Program-made: the position numbers and the translations under genes | Notes under the pieces: generated by a model | What the model saw: the letters and a program-made list of their open reading frames with translations, nothing else | The model's database searches: none | What the model was told of the DNA's origin: nothing | Shown: piece by piece, positions 38,431 to 48,790 of the stretch | Position numbering within the stretch: position 1 is the first letter of the stretch | Layout of the letters: every line of letters starts with the position of its first letter | Source of the DNA: Sphingomonadaceae bacterium 3R27C6 | Lineage (GTDB): Bacteria > Pseudomonadota > Alphaproteobacteria > Sphingomonadales > Sphingomonadaceae | Assembly (NCBI GenBank): GCA_005503215.1 | Contig: SCNS01000015.1 | Span: 51,495 to 115,494, forward strand | Length of the DNA stretch: 64,000 bases | Direction of reading: 5' to 3'

Positions 38431-38450
38431 TCCCCGGCGAAAGCCGGGGA
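38431..38450. repeat. short GAAA-tetraloop hairpin at a convergent gene end
   Basis: TCCCCGGC-GAAA-GCCGGGGA is a perfect 8-base stem with a GAAA tetraloop, 5 bases after the Coq4 gene stop and before the flavin reductase stop. There is no following T-run on either strand, so it is a weak transcription end or a dispersed palindrome of the GGCGAA/GGCCGG type seen again at 40331. Confidence 0.6.
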
Positions 38451-38459
38451 ACCCGGCAC

Positions 38460-39107
38460 TCAGCCTACGCTTTCCGGCCAGACGCGCGGGCTGCGCGGCG
38501 TCTCCAGCCTGTAGTCGGAATAGGATCGCGAAAATATCTCCCGGCCCAGGCGTTCGGCGTCCCCGATCGGGTTCGCCGGATCGTTGCGCACTTCGCCGCG
38601 GCTGTTGCCGGCGCCGCGAACCACGCTGACGAAGTCCGAATTCGTGTAGCGGGAAAATTCCTGAATCTGGTGGATAATGCCGAGCGCCACGCCGGGGTAT
38701 GTTTCCTCGGACGCGAGCACCAAGCCGAGCCGTTTGCCGGCCATCGCCGCAAGCGCGTCCCGCGAGCCCGGATAGGAGGCCGAATAATAGCAGAAGCTGC
38801 GATCGAAGAATGCCTTGATCTGCGCGGATACGCCGTACCAATAGATGGGCGAACAAAAGATCACCCCTCGCGCGGGCAAGAACTCGTCGAAGAACAGGGC
38901 GCGATACGGGTCGTCGATCGCGCATTCGCCATCGGGGCGGCGGCATTGGCGGCAATCGCGCAGAAACCCCGAAATATGGTCATCCAGAAATCGCAGTGCG
39001 ACATCGCTGCCCGCCGCCTCGGCGCCGCGCCGAACGGCCTCGGCAAGCGTCGCGGTGTTTCCGTTCCGGCGCGGGCTTCCGACAAGAATGAGCAGTTTTT
39101 CCGGCAT
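38460..39107 (-). CDS. flavodoxin-fold NAD(P)H-dependent oxidoreductase
   Basis: A 215-residue FMN-reductase-type flavoprotein. The N-terminal phosphate-binding loop is LILVGSPRRNGNTATLA and the family FCSPIYWYGVSAQIKAFFDR follows. Two CxxC-like cysteine pairs (CRQCRR, GECAIDD region) precede it. It probably reduces a quinone or other electrophile using NAD(P)H. It is divergent from an HxlR-type regulator that likely responds to the same compounds. Confidence 0.9.
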   Translation of the reverse strand: MPEKLLILVGSPRRNGNTATLAEAVRRGAEAAGSDVALRFLDDHISGFLRDCRQCRRPDGECAIDDPYRALFFDEFLPARGVIFCSPIYWYGVSAQIKAFFDRSFCYYSASYPGSRDALAAMAGKRLGLVLASEETYPGVALGIIHQIQEFSRYTNSDFVSVVRGAGNSRGEVRNDPANPIGDAERLGREIFSRSYSDYRLETPRSPRVWPESVG

Positions 39108-39193
39108 ATCGGCCGATCCTTTCGCGTGGGACACGGCGCGGCTGCCATGTCTTGTTGACGCAAAGGGGTGGCGCTATACTTTCGATTGATCAA

Positions 39194-39230
39194 TTACCTA
39201 CTATTTTATCAGGTACTCACCTTTAGGTAA
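39194..39230. promoter_or_regulatory. nested inverted repeats between the reductase and HxlR genes
   Basis: TTACCTA (39194-39200) and TAGGTAA (39224-39230) form one pair of inverted repeats, with a second pair AGGT/ACCT (39211-39222) between them. It lies in the 135-base gap between divergent start codons and fits operators for the HxlR dimer. Confidence 0.55.
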
Positions 39231-39242
39231 GAATTGGCCGGC

Positions 39243-39581
39243 ATGACGACACGCAATCAACCCTATAATGACGGTCTCGGGCCGGTGTTCGAGATCATCG
39301 GCGGGAAGTGGAAGGCGCTGATTCTCTGGGAGCTTCACGACACCCCCGTGCGCTTCGGCGCGCTTAAGCGGCGTATTGCCGGGATCAGCGAAAAGATGCT
39401 GATCCAGCAATTGCGGGAAATGGAAGCCGATGGTCTGGTCCACCGCGAGATGTTCCATCAGGTTCCACCGCGTGTCGATTACTCGGTTACCCCCTTGGGG
39501 GCATCGCTCAACGAAGCGCTGACGCCGCTATGCGAGTGGGGGAAGCATAATCTGCAACCGCCGAGCACCGGCGGTCAGTGA
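39243..39581 (+). CDS. HxlR-family transcriptional regulator
   Basis: A 112-residue winged-helix regulator. Signatures: GGKWKALILWELHDTPVRFG and KMLIQQLREMEADGLVHRE. HxlR proteins often sense quinones or electrophiles through a cysteine; a cysteine is seen only near the C-terminus (CEWGKH). The ATG at 39243 is used over a TTG at 39234. It is divergent from the flavin reductase gene. Confidence 0.92.
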   Translation: MTTRNQPYNDGLGPVFEIIGGKWKALILWELHDTPVRFGALKRRIAGISEKMLIQQLREMEADGLVHREMFHQVPPRVDYSVTPLGASLNEALTPLCEWGKHNLQPPSTGGQ

Positions 39582-39587
39582 CGCCGG

Positions 39588-40325
39588 TCAGCCGAGCTTC
39601 GCGATCAGCGCCTGCGCGGCCGCAGGATTGCGGACCTTCGCGCCCGATATGAAGAAGAGATAGACGTCGCGGTCGCCCTTCGCCCAGTCGCGGGCTTGCT
39701 TCGCCCAGCCGTCGAGCGCCTTGTCGTCATATCCGGTTTCGACATCCTCCTGGCTGCGCTGGAGCCGCGCGTAGGTGAAGTCGGCGGTCTGTTCGTCGAT
39801 GCACGGGAATTCGTCGCTGTCGGCATAGACGATCGCCATGTTGCGTTCGCGCAGCATGTCGATGAACGCCGGATCGCGGAAGCTTTCGTCGCGGACCTCG
39901 ATCGCGTGGCGCAGCTTGAGGCCATCCTGACTGTCGGGAAGCAAATCGAGGAAGCCCGCGAAATCGTCGCGGTCGAATTTCTTCGTCGCCATGAACTGCC
40001 AGTGGATCGGCCCCAGCCGGTCGCCGAGCCGCGTCAGTCCCTGCGTCAGAAATTTTTCGATCGATGCCGCGCCGTCTTTCAGCACCTTGCGGTTGGTCGT
40101 GAAGCGTGACGCCTTGACGCTGAACTTGAAGCCGTCGGGCACGGCCTCAGCCCAATTGGCAAAAGTCTCGGGCTTCTGGCTGCCATAATAGGTGCCGTTG
40201 ATCTCGATGCCGGTCAGATGCTGCCCGGCATATTCGAGCTCGCGTTTTTGCGCGAGGCCGGCGGGGTAGAAGGGGCCGCGCCACGGTTCGAAGGTCCAGC
40301 CCCCGACGCCGACATGGATGCTCAT
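39588..40325 (-). CDS. DUF72 domain-containing protein
   Basis: A 245-residue protein of the DUF72 family. The family start MSIHVGVGGWTFEPWRGPFY and KFSVKASRF are seen, and LRHAIEVRDESFRD matches the TIM-barrel core. Function unknown; there are distant resemblances to nucleases or phosphodiesterases in the fold. It is convergent with HxlR. Confidence 0.9.
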   Translation of the reverse strand: MSIHVGVGGWTFEPWRGPFYPAGLAQKRELEYAGQHLTGIEINGTYYGSQKPETFANWAEAVPDGFKFSVKASRFTTNRKVLKDGAASIEKFLTQGLTRLGDRLGPIHWQFMATKKFDRDDFAGFLDLLPDSQDGLKLRHAIEVRDESFRDPAFIDMLRERNMAIVYADSDEFPCIDEQTADFTYARLQRSQEDVETGYDDKALDGWAKQARDWAKGDRDVYLFFISGAKVRNPAAAQALIAKLG

Positions 40326-40330
40326 AGACT

Positions 40331-40422
40331 CTCACCTCCGTCATCCCGGCGAAGGCCGGGATCTCAACGTTGCGTTTCGCCGCACCGGCGAGATCCCGGC
40401 CTTCGCCGGGATGACGGGTGAG
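40331..40422. repeat. long inverted repeat between DUF72 and purL
   Basis: The left arm (40331-40365) includes GTCATCCCGGCGAAGGCC and the right arm (40390-40422) its complement; the two pair almost perfectly over about 33 bases around a 24-base loop. This sequence type (TCATCCCGGCGAAGGCCGGG) is widely dispersed in alphaproteobacterial intergenic regions. It lies between purL's stop and the DUF72 start. Confidence 0.85.
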
Positions 40423-40426
40423 CGTG

Positions 40427-42682
40427 TTATGCGAGCGCCGCGTCGGCTCCCATCAGGTTCGGGAAAAAGCCCTCATGCGCTTCGCGGAGTTCCGCGAGCG
40501 TCACCTGGTGATCGCTGCCTTCGAGTTCGAAGACGATGCGGTCCTTGATCGTGCGGCCGACCGGATCGACGGGCACGTCGGCGCGGCCCGCGGCGTCGAG
40601 GAAGTCGGCGAGGCAGGTGTCGCAGACGGTGACGAGATAGAGGCCCTGATCCTCACCGAAGAAGCTTTCGGCGACGCCGAACGGCTGTTCTTCGCTGACG
40701 AGCACGCCGATGTTCGACTTCAGCGCCATTTCGGCGAGCGTCACCGCCATGCCGCCGTCCGACACATCGTGGCAGGCGGTGATCCAGCCGGCGTTGATCG
40801 CGCCGCGGATGAAATCGCCGGTGCGCTTTTCGGCGCGGAGGTCGACGGGCGGCGGCGGGCCTTCTTCGCGGCCGAGGATTTCGCGGAGCCACGCCGACTG
40901 GCCGAGATGGCCGGCGCGTTCGCCGACCGCGAGCACGATGTCGCCGGTGCGTTTGAAGCCGATGCCGACCGCCTTGTTCAGATCCTCGATCACGCCGACG
41001 CCGCCGATCGCGGGGGTGGGCAGGATCGCGCTGCCGCCGCCGGTCGCCTTGCTCTCGTTATAGAGGCTGACGTTGCCCGACACGATCGGATAGTCGAGCG
41101 CGATGCACGCCTGCGCCATGCCGTCGAGGCAGCCGACGATCTGGCCCATGATTTCGGGACGCTGCGGGTTGGCGAAGTTGAGGCAATTGGTGATCGCCAG
41201 CGGCTTTGCACCGACCGCGCTGATGTTGCGCCAGGTTTCGGCGACCGCCTGCTTGCCGCCCTCGACCGGATCGGCGTAGCAATAGCGCGGGGTGCAGTCG
41301 GTGCTCATGGCGAGCGCGCGGTTGGTACCGTGAATGCGAACGAGCGCGGCGTCGCCGCCGGTCTGCACCGTGTCGGCGCCGACCTGGCTGTCATATTGCT
41401 CCCAGATCCAGCGGCGGCTGGCGATGTCGGGGGTGCCCATCAGCGTCTTGAGGTCGGCGGCGACATCCTTCGTCTCGGGGACGTTCGTGAGTTCGGCCTG
41501 CTTCGGCGTCGGGACGTGCGGGCGGTCATAGAGCGGCGCATCGTCGGCGAGCGGCGCGAGCGGGATGTCGCAGACGATCTCGCCATGATGTTCCAGCACC
41601 ATGCGGCCGGTGTCGGTGACGGTGCCGATAACCGCGAAGTCGAGTTCCCATTTGTGGAAGATCGCGGCGGCGAAATCCTCGCGGCCGGGCTTCAGCACCA
41701 TCAGCATGCGTTCCTGCGATTCGGACAGCATCATCTCGTACGCCGTCATGCCCGTCTCGCGCTGCGGCACATCGTCCATCTTGAGGTGGAGGCCGACGCC
41801 GCCCTTCGATGCCATTTCGACCGACGAGCTGGTGAGCCCCGCGGCGCCCATGTCCTGGATCGCGACGATCGCGTCCGACGCCATCAGTTCGAGGCACGCC
41901 TCGATCAGCAGCTTTTCGGTGAAGGGGTCGCCGACCTGCACGGTCGGGCGCTTTTCCTCGGCGTCCTCGCCGAAGTCGGCCGATGCCATCGTCGCGCCGT
42001 GGATGCCGTCGCGGCCGGTCTTCGAGCCGACATAGACGATCGGATTGCCGACGCCCGATGCGGCCGAGTAGAAGATCTTGTCCTGTTCGGCGACGCCGAC
42101 GGTCATCGCGTTGACGAGGATGTTGCCGTCATACGCCTTGTGGAAATTGACCTCGCCGCCGACCGTCGGGACGCCGACGCAATTGCCATAGCCGCCGATG
42201 CCGTGGACGACGCCCGAGATCAGATGCTTCATCTTCGGATGGTCGGGGCGGCCGAAACGCAGCGCGTTGAGGTTCGCGACGGGGCGCGCGCCCATGGTGA
42301 AGACGTCGCGCAGGATGCCGCCGACCCCGGTCGCCGCGCCCTGATAGGGTTCGATGTACGACGGGTGGTTGTGGCTCTCCATCTTGAAGATCGCGGCGAG
42401 CTTCTTGCCGTCCGGTCCTTCGCCAATGTCGATGACGCCGGCATTCTCGCCGGGGCCGCAGATCACCCAGGGCGCCTCGGTCGGCAGTTTCTTCAAATGG
42501 AGGCGCGAGCTTTTATAGCTGCAATGCTCGGACCACATGACCGAGAAGATGCCGAGTTCGACGAGGTTCGGCTCGCGCCCGAGCGCGTTGAGGACGCGAT
42601 CATATTCTTCCGGAGACAGGCCGTGTTCGGCGACGATCTCGGGGGTGATGACGGAGGCGGGCGCGGGTGCGGTCTGAGTCAT
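40427..42682 (-). CDS. purL: phosphoribosylformylglycinamidine synthase subunit PurL
   Basis: Large ATP-dependent subunit of the FGAM synthase, step four of purine synthesis. The 751-residue protein has the small form with separate PurS and PurQ partners elsewhere. Signature stretches: [44 protein letters not shown] [17 protein letters not shown], and [21 protein letters not shown] [10 protein letters not shown]. The two repeats of the PurM-like fold are complete. A hairpin with a U-rich tail lies just upstream, in the gap to the next minus-strand gene. Confidence 0.97.
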   Translation of the reverse strand: MTQTAPAPASVITPEIVAEHGLSPEEYDRVLNALGREPNLVELGIFSVMWSEHCSYKSSRLHLKKLPTEAPWVICGPGENAGVIDIGEGPDGKKLAAIFKMESHNHPSYIEPYQGAATGVGGILRDVFTMGARPVANLNALRFGRPDHPKMKHLISGVVHGIGGYGNCVGVPTVGGEVNFHKAYDGNILVNAMTVGVAEQDKIFYSAASGVGNPIVYVGSKTGRDGIHGATMASADFGEDAEEKRPTVQVGDPFTEKLLIEACLELMASDAIVAIQDMGAAGLTSSSVEMASKGGVGLHLKMDDVPQRETGMTAYEMMLSESQERMLMVLKPGREDFAAAIFHKWELDFAVIGTVTDTGRMVLEHHGEIVCDIPLAPLADDAPLYDRPHVPTPKQAELTNVPETKDVAADLKTLMGTPDIASRRWIWEQYDSQVGADTVQTGGDAALVRIHGTNRALAMSTDCTPRYCYADPVEGGKQAVAETWRNISAVGAKPLAITNCLNFANPQRPEIMGQIVGCLDGMAQACIALDYPIVSGNVSLYNESKATGGGSAILPTPAIGGVGVIEDLNKAVGIGFKRTGDIVLAVGERAGHLGQSAWLREILGREEGPPPPVDLRAEKRTGDFIRGAINAGWITACHDVSDGGMAVTLAEMALKSNIGVLVSEEQPFGVAESFFGEDQGLYLVTVCDTCLADFLDAAGRADVPVDPVGRTIKDRIVFELEGSDHQVTLAELREAHEGFFPNLMGADAALA

Positions 42683-42715
42683 GGCGCGCCTTTAGCGTCG
42701 CCCGCGCAAAACGAA

Positions 42716-42750
42716 CAGACCCCATGATGCATTTTGCACCATGAGGTCTG
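42716..42750 (-). terminator. rho-independent terminator of the small secreted protein gene
   Basis: On the minus strand, a 16-base stem with two wobble pairs (CAGACCTCATGGTGCA paired with TGCATCATGGGGTCTG) and an AAA loop is followed by TTCGTTTTG. It lies between the stop at 42766 and the purL start at 42682. Confidence 0.8.
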
Positions 42751-42765
42751 CCGTCGGAGTGAGGT

Positions 42766-43062
42766 TTAGCGCGAGGCGAGGGTGGCCGACGGCTTCACCA
42801 GCGGTGCGACGTCGCGCAGCGCGAAGCTCACCTGCTGCGAGCCGACGGTGCCGCGCACGCGGTGCTGGCCGACGCGGAGCGTGAATGGCTTGCCGGTGCG
42901 TTCCTCGATGCCGCTGATCACGCGCGTGTCGCCAACCTGCGTGACGCTATAGCTGTAGGTGCTGCCTTCATGCTCGAAGCGGTTGGTCGGCGCATCCTGC
43001 GCGAGGGCGACGGACGGCGCCAGCGCGAGCAGGCCGAGGGCGGGGAGAATATATTTTTTCAT
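42766..43062 (-). CDS. small exported protein of unknown function
   Basis: A 98-residue protein with a signal peptide (MKKYILPALGLLALAPSVALA) and a beta-rich mature domain (FEHEGSTYSYSVTQVGDTRV, PFTLRVGQHRVRGTVGSQQV). No family recognised. It is followed by a strong terminator, so it is its own unit. A function cannot be assigned. Confidence 0.8.
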   Translation of the reverse strand: MKKYILPALGLLALAPSVALAQDAPTNRFEHEGSTYSYSVTQVGDTRVISGIEERTGKPFTLRVGQHRVRGTVGSQQVSFALRDVAPLVKPSATLASR

Positions 43063-43194
43063 GGTGCAAGTCCTTGTCTAAATGAACAAAACTTGCCTTC
43101 GGAGCCCCTCTCTTCTTGTGCAGTGCAGCATGACCGGCTCGCGGGGCGCGGGCAATTGCAAAAAACAGAACCGCGATTGCGCGGCGCGAAGGGG

Positions 43195-43857
43195 TCAGGT
43201 GCGGGCGGACACCGCGACCCGCCGGTTGGCGCCCGCCCACGCCGCGGTCCCGGCGAGCAGCGCATAAGCGAAGAGCATCGTCGCGGGGACGGCGAGCGAA
43301 TAGGCGGGCTCTTTCGGGCCGAACCAGTCGATCGCCTGCGCAAAGGCGAGCAGCCCGGCGAGTATCCAGAGCCGGCGGTTGCCGCCCGGCGCTTCGGTGC
43401 GGCGCTGATAATAAAGAAAGGCGCCGCCGATCAGCAATATCTCGAGCGGCATCGCGATCAGCGGATGGTCCCAGAGCCCGAGCCCCAGTTTGGGCGGCAT
43501 GCCATAGAGCGTCAGATCGGGGATATGGACGATGAGGTCGATGAACCAGTGCGACACCACGACCAGCGCGGCGCCGATCGCCGCCTCTTTGCGCTTGGTC
43601 GCGAACCACACGAGCACGCCGAAAATCTTCGCCCAGATCAGCGCGCCAAGCAGGCTGTGCGTATAGGGCATGTGATAGAGGTCCATCGGGTTCATCGCGG
43701 TGATGCCGGGGACGATCCGCATCGCCTCGATCCCCGGGACCAGCAATGCGGCAAAACCGATGTCGACGAGCTGCGCCGCGACGAACAATGTCCCGAGCCC
43801 CGCCGCCTTTGGACGGGCCGCGACGATCAGCGCCGGGGCGAAATGGCCGATGAACAT
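43195..43857 (-). CDS. multi-pass membrane protein of unknown function
   Basis: A 220-residue inner-membrane protein with about six hydrophobic helices (LGTLFVAAQLVDIGFAALLV, YTHSLLGALIWAKIFGVLVW, AAIGAALVVVSHWFIDLIVH, PLEILLIGGAFLYY). Histidines in the helices (MPYTHSLLG, VVSHWFID, HIPDLTL) resemble metal-dependent membrane-bound hydrolase-like proteins, but no family is certain. It is divergent from xseB. Confidence 0.65.
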   Translation of the reverse strand: MFIGHFAPALIVAARPKAAGLGTLFVAAQLVDIGFAALLVPGIEAMRIVPGITAMNPMDLYHMPYTHSLLGALIWAKIFGVLVWFATKRKEAAIGAALVVVSHWFIDLIVHIPDLTLYGMPPKLGLGLWDHPLIAMPLEILLIGGAFLYYQRRTEAPGGNRRLWILAGLLAFAQAIDWFGPKEPAYSLAVPATMLFAYALLAGTAAWAGANRRVAVSART

Positions 43858-43930
43858 GGCGCGACGCTATAGGGCAAAATCACCACGTCAAGCTTGACCG
43901 GACGGGGGCGAAGGGGCCAAAGCAGGGCCC

Positions 43931-44194
43931 ATGACGGACACCCCCGAACCCGCTGCCGCTGCCGATATCGCCTCGCTGTCGTTCGAAGCGGCGATGGGCG
44001 AGCTCGAAACGATCGTGCGGAGGCTCGAGAGCGGCGATGTCAGCCTTGAGGAATCGGTGGCGCTCTATGAGCGTGGTCATGCGCTGCGCGGCCATTGCGA
44101 AGCGCGGCTCGCCGCGGCGCAGGCGCGCATCGAACAGGTCAGCCTGGGCGCCGACGGCCGACCGGCGGGAACGACCCCCTTCGGCGAAAGCTGA
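43931..44194 (+). CDS. xseB: exodeoxyribonuclease VII small subunit
   Basis: Small subunit of exonuclease VII, which degrades single-stranded DNA. The 87-residue protein matches the family core [20 protein letters not shown], then [20 protein letters not shown]. It starts an operon with ispA, 6 bases between stop and next start. The large subunit XseA is not in this window. Confidence 0.93.
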   Translation: MTDTPEPAAAADIASLSFEAAMGELETIVRRLESGDVSLEESVALYERGHALRGHCEARLAAAQARIEQVSLGADGRPAGTTPFGES

Positions 44195-44200
44195 TCCACG

Positions 44201-45121
44201 GTGACGCTCGTCGACAGCGAAATTTCGCGCGAGCGGCAATTGCTGCTTTCCACCCAGAATGAGGTCGCGGCCGGGATCGACACGTTGTTCGATCAACTGC
44301 TCGCCGTTCCGTCCGACCCGCGCGGGCCGCTCTATGAAGCGATGCGCCATGCCGCGGTGGCCGGCGGCAAGCGGCTGCGTCCTTTGCTCGTCCGCGCCGC
44401 GGGCGACCTGTTCCACGTCGACCGCGACCTGACCCTGCGCGTCGGCGCGGCGGTCGAGGCGATGCATGTCTATTCGCTGATCCACGACGATTTGCCGTGC
44501 ATGGACGATGACGACATGCGCCGCGGCAAGCCGACGGTGCACAAGGCGTTCGACGAGGCGACCGCGGTGCTCGCGGGCGATTCGCTCCATGCGCTGGCGT
44601 TCGAATGGCTGTGCGACCCGGTGACGAGCGCCGATCCCTTCGTGCGCGGCGAGCTATGCTGCGAACTCGCGCGCGCCGCGGGGCCGGCGGGGATGGCGGG
44701 CGGGCAGATGATGGACCTCGCCGCCGAAACGTCGAATTTCGACCTGCCGACGGTGACGCGGCTGCAACAGCTCAAGACCGGGGCGCTGATCGCCTTTTCG
44801 GTCGAGGCCGGCGCGATCCTCGCGCGGATCCCGCCCGAGGGCCGCGCGCCGCTGCGCGCCTATTCGCGCGACATCGGCCTCGCGTTCCAGATCGCCGACG
44901 ACATCATGGACGTCGAGGGCGACGAGGAATTGGCGGGCAAGGCGCTGCACAAGGACGATGCCGCGGGCAAGGCGACCTTCGTCACCTTGATGGGGCTCGA
45001 ACGCGCGCGCGAACAGGCGACCGCGCTCGTCGATCAGGCGATCGGACATCTTGCGAGTTTTGGCGATGAGGCTGCGCTGCTGCGCGCGATCGCCCGTTAT
45101 GTGGTGGAAAGGGACCGTTGA
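44201..45121 (+). CDS. ispA: polyprenyl (farnesyl) diphosphate synthase
   Basis: Chain-elongating isoprenyl diphosphate synthase, probably making farnesyl diphosphate. The 306-residue protein has GGKRLRPLLV, the first aspartate-rich motif HDDLPCMDDDDMRRGKPT and the second ADDIMDVEGDEELAGK, with LKTGALI between. GTG start at 44201, following xseB closely. The coaD ATG overlaps its TGA stop by one base. Confidence 0.95.
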   Translation: MTLVDSEISRERQLLLSTQNEVAAGIDTLFDQLLAVPSDPRGPLYEAMRHAAVAGGKRLRPLLVRAAGDLFHVDRDLTLRVGAAVEAMHVYSLIHDDLPCMDDDDMRRGKPTVHKAFDEATAVLAGDSLHALAFEWLCDPVTSADPFVRGELCCELARAAGPAGMAGGQMMDLAAETSNFDLPTVTRLQQLKTGALIAFSVEAGAILARIPPEGRAPLRAYSRDIGLAFQIADDIMDVEGDEELAGKALHKDDAAGKATFVTLMGLERAREQATALVDQAIGHLASFGDEAALLRAIARYVVERDR

Positions 45122-45627
45122 TGCGCATTGGGGTTTATCCCGGAACCTTCGACCCGATCACGCTCGGACATATGGACATCATCCGCCGCGGCGCGAAGTT
45201 TGTCGACCGGCTGATCATTGGGGTGACCACCAACATCGCGAAATCGCCCTTGTTCGAAGACGACGAGCGGATCGCCATGGTCAAAGCCGAAGTTGCGGAG
45301 ATCGACGGAGACATCGAGGTCGTCGGTTTCAATTCGCTGCTGATGGACTTTGCCGACGCTCAAGGCGCGTCGATCATCGTCCGCGGCATTCGCGGGGTCA
45401 CCGATTTCGAATATGAGTATCAGCTGACGGGCATGAACCGCCAGCTCAACGACCGCGTGGAAACCGTCTTTTTGATGGCCGACGTCAGTCTTCAGCCGAT
45501 CGCATCGCGGCTGGTCAAGGAAATCGCGATCTTCGGCGGCGATATCCGCAAATTCGTGACGCCGTCGGTGCGCGATGCCGTCGTCGCGCGCATCGCCGAG
45601 CGGGGGCTCCTCCAAGGCGAGCGCTGA
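45121..45627 (+). CDS. coaD: pantetheine-phosphate adenylyltransferase
   Basis: Penultimate step of coenzyme A synthesis. The 168-residue protein has the nucleotidyltransferase signature YPGTFDPITLGH (TxGH), the RGIRGVTDFEYEYQL region and the C-terminal SRLVKEIAIFGGDIR. Its ATG overlaps the ispA stop by one base, so it is coupled. Cyclophilin and queA follow, the usual alphaproteobacterial order. Confidence 0.97.
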   Translation: MRIGVYPGTFDPITLGHMDIIRRGAKFVDRLIIGVTTNIAKSPLFEDDERIAMVKAEVAEIDGDIEVVGFNSLLMDFADAQGASIIVRGIRGVTDFEYEYQLTGMNRQLNDRVETVFLMADVSLQPIASRLVKEIAIFGGDIRKFVTPSVRDAVVARIAERGLLQGER

Positions 45628-45713
45628 TACCGATCATTGAGCGTTCAGCTTTTTCCGGCTAGGGCGCGCCATCGGGGCGCAATTCCAGTTTATTATCCAA
45701 AGGCCGATCCAGC

Positions 45714-46520
<807 letters not shown>

Positions 46521-46543
46521 GCGCGGGCACGCGCGTCAAGATC

Positions 46544-47575
46544 ATGCGCGTCGACGCCTTCGATTTCGATTTGCCCAATGAGCGCATCGCGCTCCGCCCG
46601 GCGCGGCCGCGCGATGCCGCGCGAATGCTCGTGGTCGATGGCGGGGAGATCGTCGACGCGGGGGTCGCGGACCTGCCCGCATGGCTGCGCCCGGGCGATT
46701 GTCTGGTGTTCAACGATACGCGCGTCATTCCCGCGCAGCTCGAAGGACGTCGCGGAGACGCGAAGATCGGCGCGACGCTCCACAAACGCATCGACCTGCG
46801 CCGCTGGCAGGCGTTCATCCGCAACGCCAAGCGGCTGCGTGTCGGCGAGAGCGTCGATTTCGGCGCGGGCGTCGCGGCGCTCGCCGAGGAGCGGCTCGCC
46901 GACGGCAGCTTCATCCTCGCCTTCGCCGGCGACGAGCCGGTCGAGGTCCTGCTCGAACGCGCGGGCACGATGCCGCTCCCGCCCTATATCGCGGGCAAGC
47001 GCCCCACCGACGAAGACGATCGCAGCGATTACCAGACGATGTTCGCGCGCGAGGATGGCGCCGTCGCGGCCCCGACCGCGGCGCTGCACTTCACGCCGAA
47101 GCTGCTTGATGCGCTCGCGGCGGCCGGTGTCGCGAGCGAAACGCTGACGCTGCACGTCGGTGCGGGCACCTTCCTGCCGGTCAAGGCCGACGATACCGAA
47201 GACCATGTCATGCACGCCGAATGGGGCCGGATCGACGCCGATACCGCGGCGCGGCTCAACGCGGTGCGCGCGGCGGGCGGCCGCGTCATCGCCGTCGGCA
47301 CCACCAGCCTGCGCCTGCTCGAAAGCGCGGCAGAGGATGACGGCATCATCGCGCCCTTCGCGGGCGACACCGCGATCTTCATCACCCCCGGCTATCGCTT
47401 CAAGGCGATCGACGGGCTGATGACGAATTTCCACCTGCCGCGCTCGACCTTGTTCATGTTGGTTAGTGCGCTGATGGGACTGGAGACGATGCAGGCGGCC
47501 TATGCGCATGCGATTGGGCATGCGTACCGCTTCTATAGCTATGGCGACGCGAGTCTGTTGTTGCCCGCACGATAG
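46544..47575 (+). CDS. queA: S-adenosylmethionine:tRNA ribosyltransferase-isomerase
   Basis: Makes epoxyqueuosine in tRNA. The 343-residue protein starts [20 protein letters not shown] and shows [36 protein letters not shown] and the C-terminal [13 protein letters not shown]. The next pathway gene, tgt, would normally follow, but here it lies 11.4 kb downstream, behind the pilus region. Confidence 0.97.
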   Translation: MRVDAFDFDLPNERIALRPARPRDAARMLVVDGGEIVDAGVADLPAWLRPGDCLVFNDTRVIPAQLEGRRGDAKIGATLHKRIDLRRWQAFIRNAKRLRVGESVDFGAGVAALAEERLADGSFILAFAGDEPVEVLLERAGTMPLPPYIAGKRPTDEDDRSDYQTMFAREDGAVAAPTAALHFTPKLLDALAAAGVASETLTLHVGAGTFLPVKADDTEDHVMHAEWGRIDADTAARLNAVRAAGGRVIAVGTTSLRLLESAAEDDGIIAPFAGDTAIFITPGYRFKAIDGLMTNFHLPRSTLFMLVSALMGLETMQAAYAHAIGHAYRFYSYGDASLLLPAR

Positions 47576-47588
47576 GGCGGGCGGCCCG

Positions 47589-48278
47589 TCAATATTCGAT
47601 CGTGATCTTGACCTTGGCCGGCTCGACGCCCGCGAGCGCGGCGATCTCTTCGCGGCTCGCCCGGACCAGCGCATGCATTTGCTGCGCGCTCGCCGCGGGA
47701 TCGGCATGCGCCGCTGACGGTCCGCCGGCGATCAGTTCGTGCTCTGAAATTCCAAAGGCCTCGGCCAGCGCGGGCAGGTTGCTGCGCCGCGGCACGGTCT
47801 TGCCGCTTTCCCACGCCCAGATGCTCGGCCGGCTGAACCCCGTGAGATCCGAAAGCGCCGCGCGGCTGAGGCCGCGTTCCTTCCGCAGCCGGAGCAGGCG
47901 CTGGGCCAGCATTTCGTCGCCGACCGGGGCGTGGGCCGGATCGACGTCGCCCGGAAGCGGATTGCGCAGCTGCGCCGCGCTGAGCGCCGCGCGCGACAGC
48001 GGCCGATCGAAACGGCAACCCGCGAGCGCCTCGCTGCGCCACACGATGGTGGCGGCGCAATCGGGCGCCTCGGGCAAGGCGACCGTCAGCCGCTGGCCAA
48101 TGGCCAGGTCGGATGCGGTTTCGATCAGCATGCCGGTCGCCGACAGATTGTGGATCGCGACCGTCGTGCCCTCGCTGCCTTCGAGCGAGCCCGCCGCTTC
48201 AAATCGCATATGCATGCGCGGCGCCCCGCGCGTGCTTCCGTCGGCCTGTCGCTTTTCGATCATCGCATGAATGGGCAT
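47589..48278 (-). CDS. PilZ-XRE fusion transcriptional regulator (left copy)
   Basis: A 229-residue protein with two recognised domains. An N-terminal PilZ domain carries the c-di-GMP-binding signatures RGAPR (RxxxR) and NLSATG (NxSxxG). From about residue 120 there is an XRE helix-turn-helix (LLRLRKERGLSRAALSDLTG, then FSRPSIWAWESGKT). The C-terminal 30 residues (AREEIAALAGV-like, here ASREEIAALAGVEP) end KVKITIEY. A paralogue at 55304-55978 has the same layout, including the tail. The likely role is c-di-GMP-dependent control of the pilus genes beginning 512 bases away on the other strand. It is convergent with queA. Confidence 0.85.
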   Translation of the reverse strand: MPIHAMIEKRQADGSTRGAPRMHMRFEAAGSLEGSEGTTVAIHNLSATGMLIETASDLAIGQRLTVALPEAPDCAATIVWRSEALAGCRFDRPLSRAALSAAQLRNPLPGDVDPAHAPVGDEMLAQRLLRLRKERGLSRAALSDLTGFSRPSIWAWESGKTVPRRSNLPALAEAFGISEHELIAGGPSAAHADPAASAQQMHALVRASREEIAALAGVEPAKVKITIEY

Positions 48279-48790
48279 GGGTCAGCTATGCGCGCGATCG
48301 GTTGTCGAGTGGTTAATGGGGAGCGCCGCATCGCGGGCACATGCTCCGCCGGATGCCCGGCAACAAGGTCCGTTCGCCATCCTTGGGGCGAACTGTGCGC
48401 TGCTTGCGGCGGGTGAATCGGCAATCCGCCGCGGATTTTTGCCGATTTCGGCAGCTTCAATTTAACTTATAGCCAATTTTTCTGTTAAGATATTAACGGT
48501 AGCTGTCCCGATTCTGAACGCCGATAGCCAGGCTGGCCGCTTGACGCGCGCCGAATTAACCCTTGGCAAGCGCAGGAAAGCGCCAATTTCTGTTAAACTT
48601 GAACGACATCGCCGACGCCCAATTTTGGCCCGAGCCAATTTGGGGGTGCGAAGCTGTCTTAATTTATGTACTAAGTTTTTATTAACAGACGGGTTGATGA
48701 GTCGGGTCGCGGCTTGTCGGGCGCCGGGGGGTGCCGAGGGCTATCTGCAAAGCGGAGCCCGAACCGTTGGGATTTTTGGGGGTTCGAGTC
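48279..48790. promoter_or_regulatory. AT-rich divergent leader upstream of the pilus genes, repeated ATTAAC motifs
   Basis: 512 bases without a convincing gene. ATTAAC occurs four times on either strand (48312-48317 as GTTAAT, 48492-48497, 48555-48560, 48681-48686), with a longer direct repeat GCCAATTT(TT)CTGTTAA at 48472-48488 and 48582-48596. It is richer in A+T than the flanks. The first pilus subunit's ATG at 48791 follows GGGGG; the upstream PilZ-XRE gene starts at 48278. No known riboswitch fold was found. Confidence 0.6.

Noticed and set aside
48279..48790. c-di-GMP (GEMM-type) riboswitch in the pilus leader
   Set aside because: No GEMM-like conserved segments or paired architecture could be found, so only protein-binding motifs are proposed.
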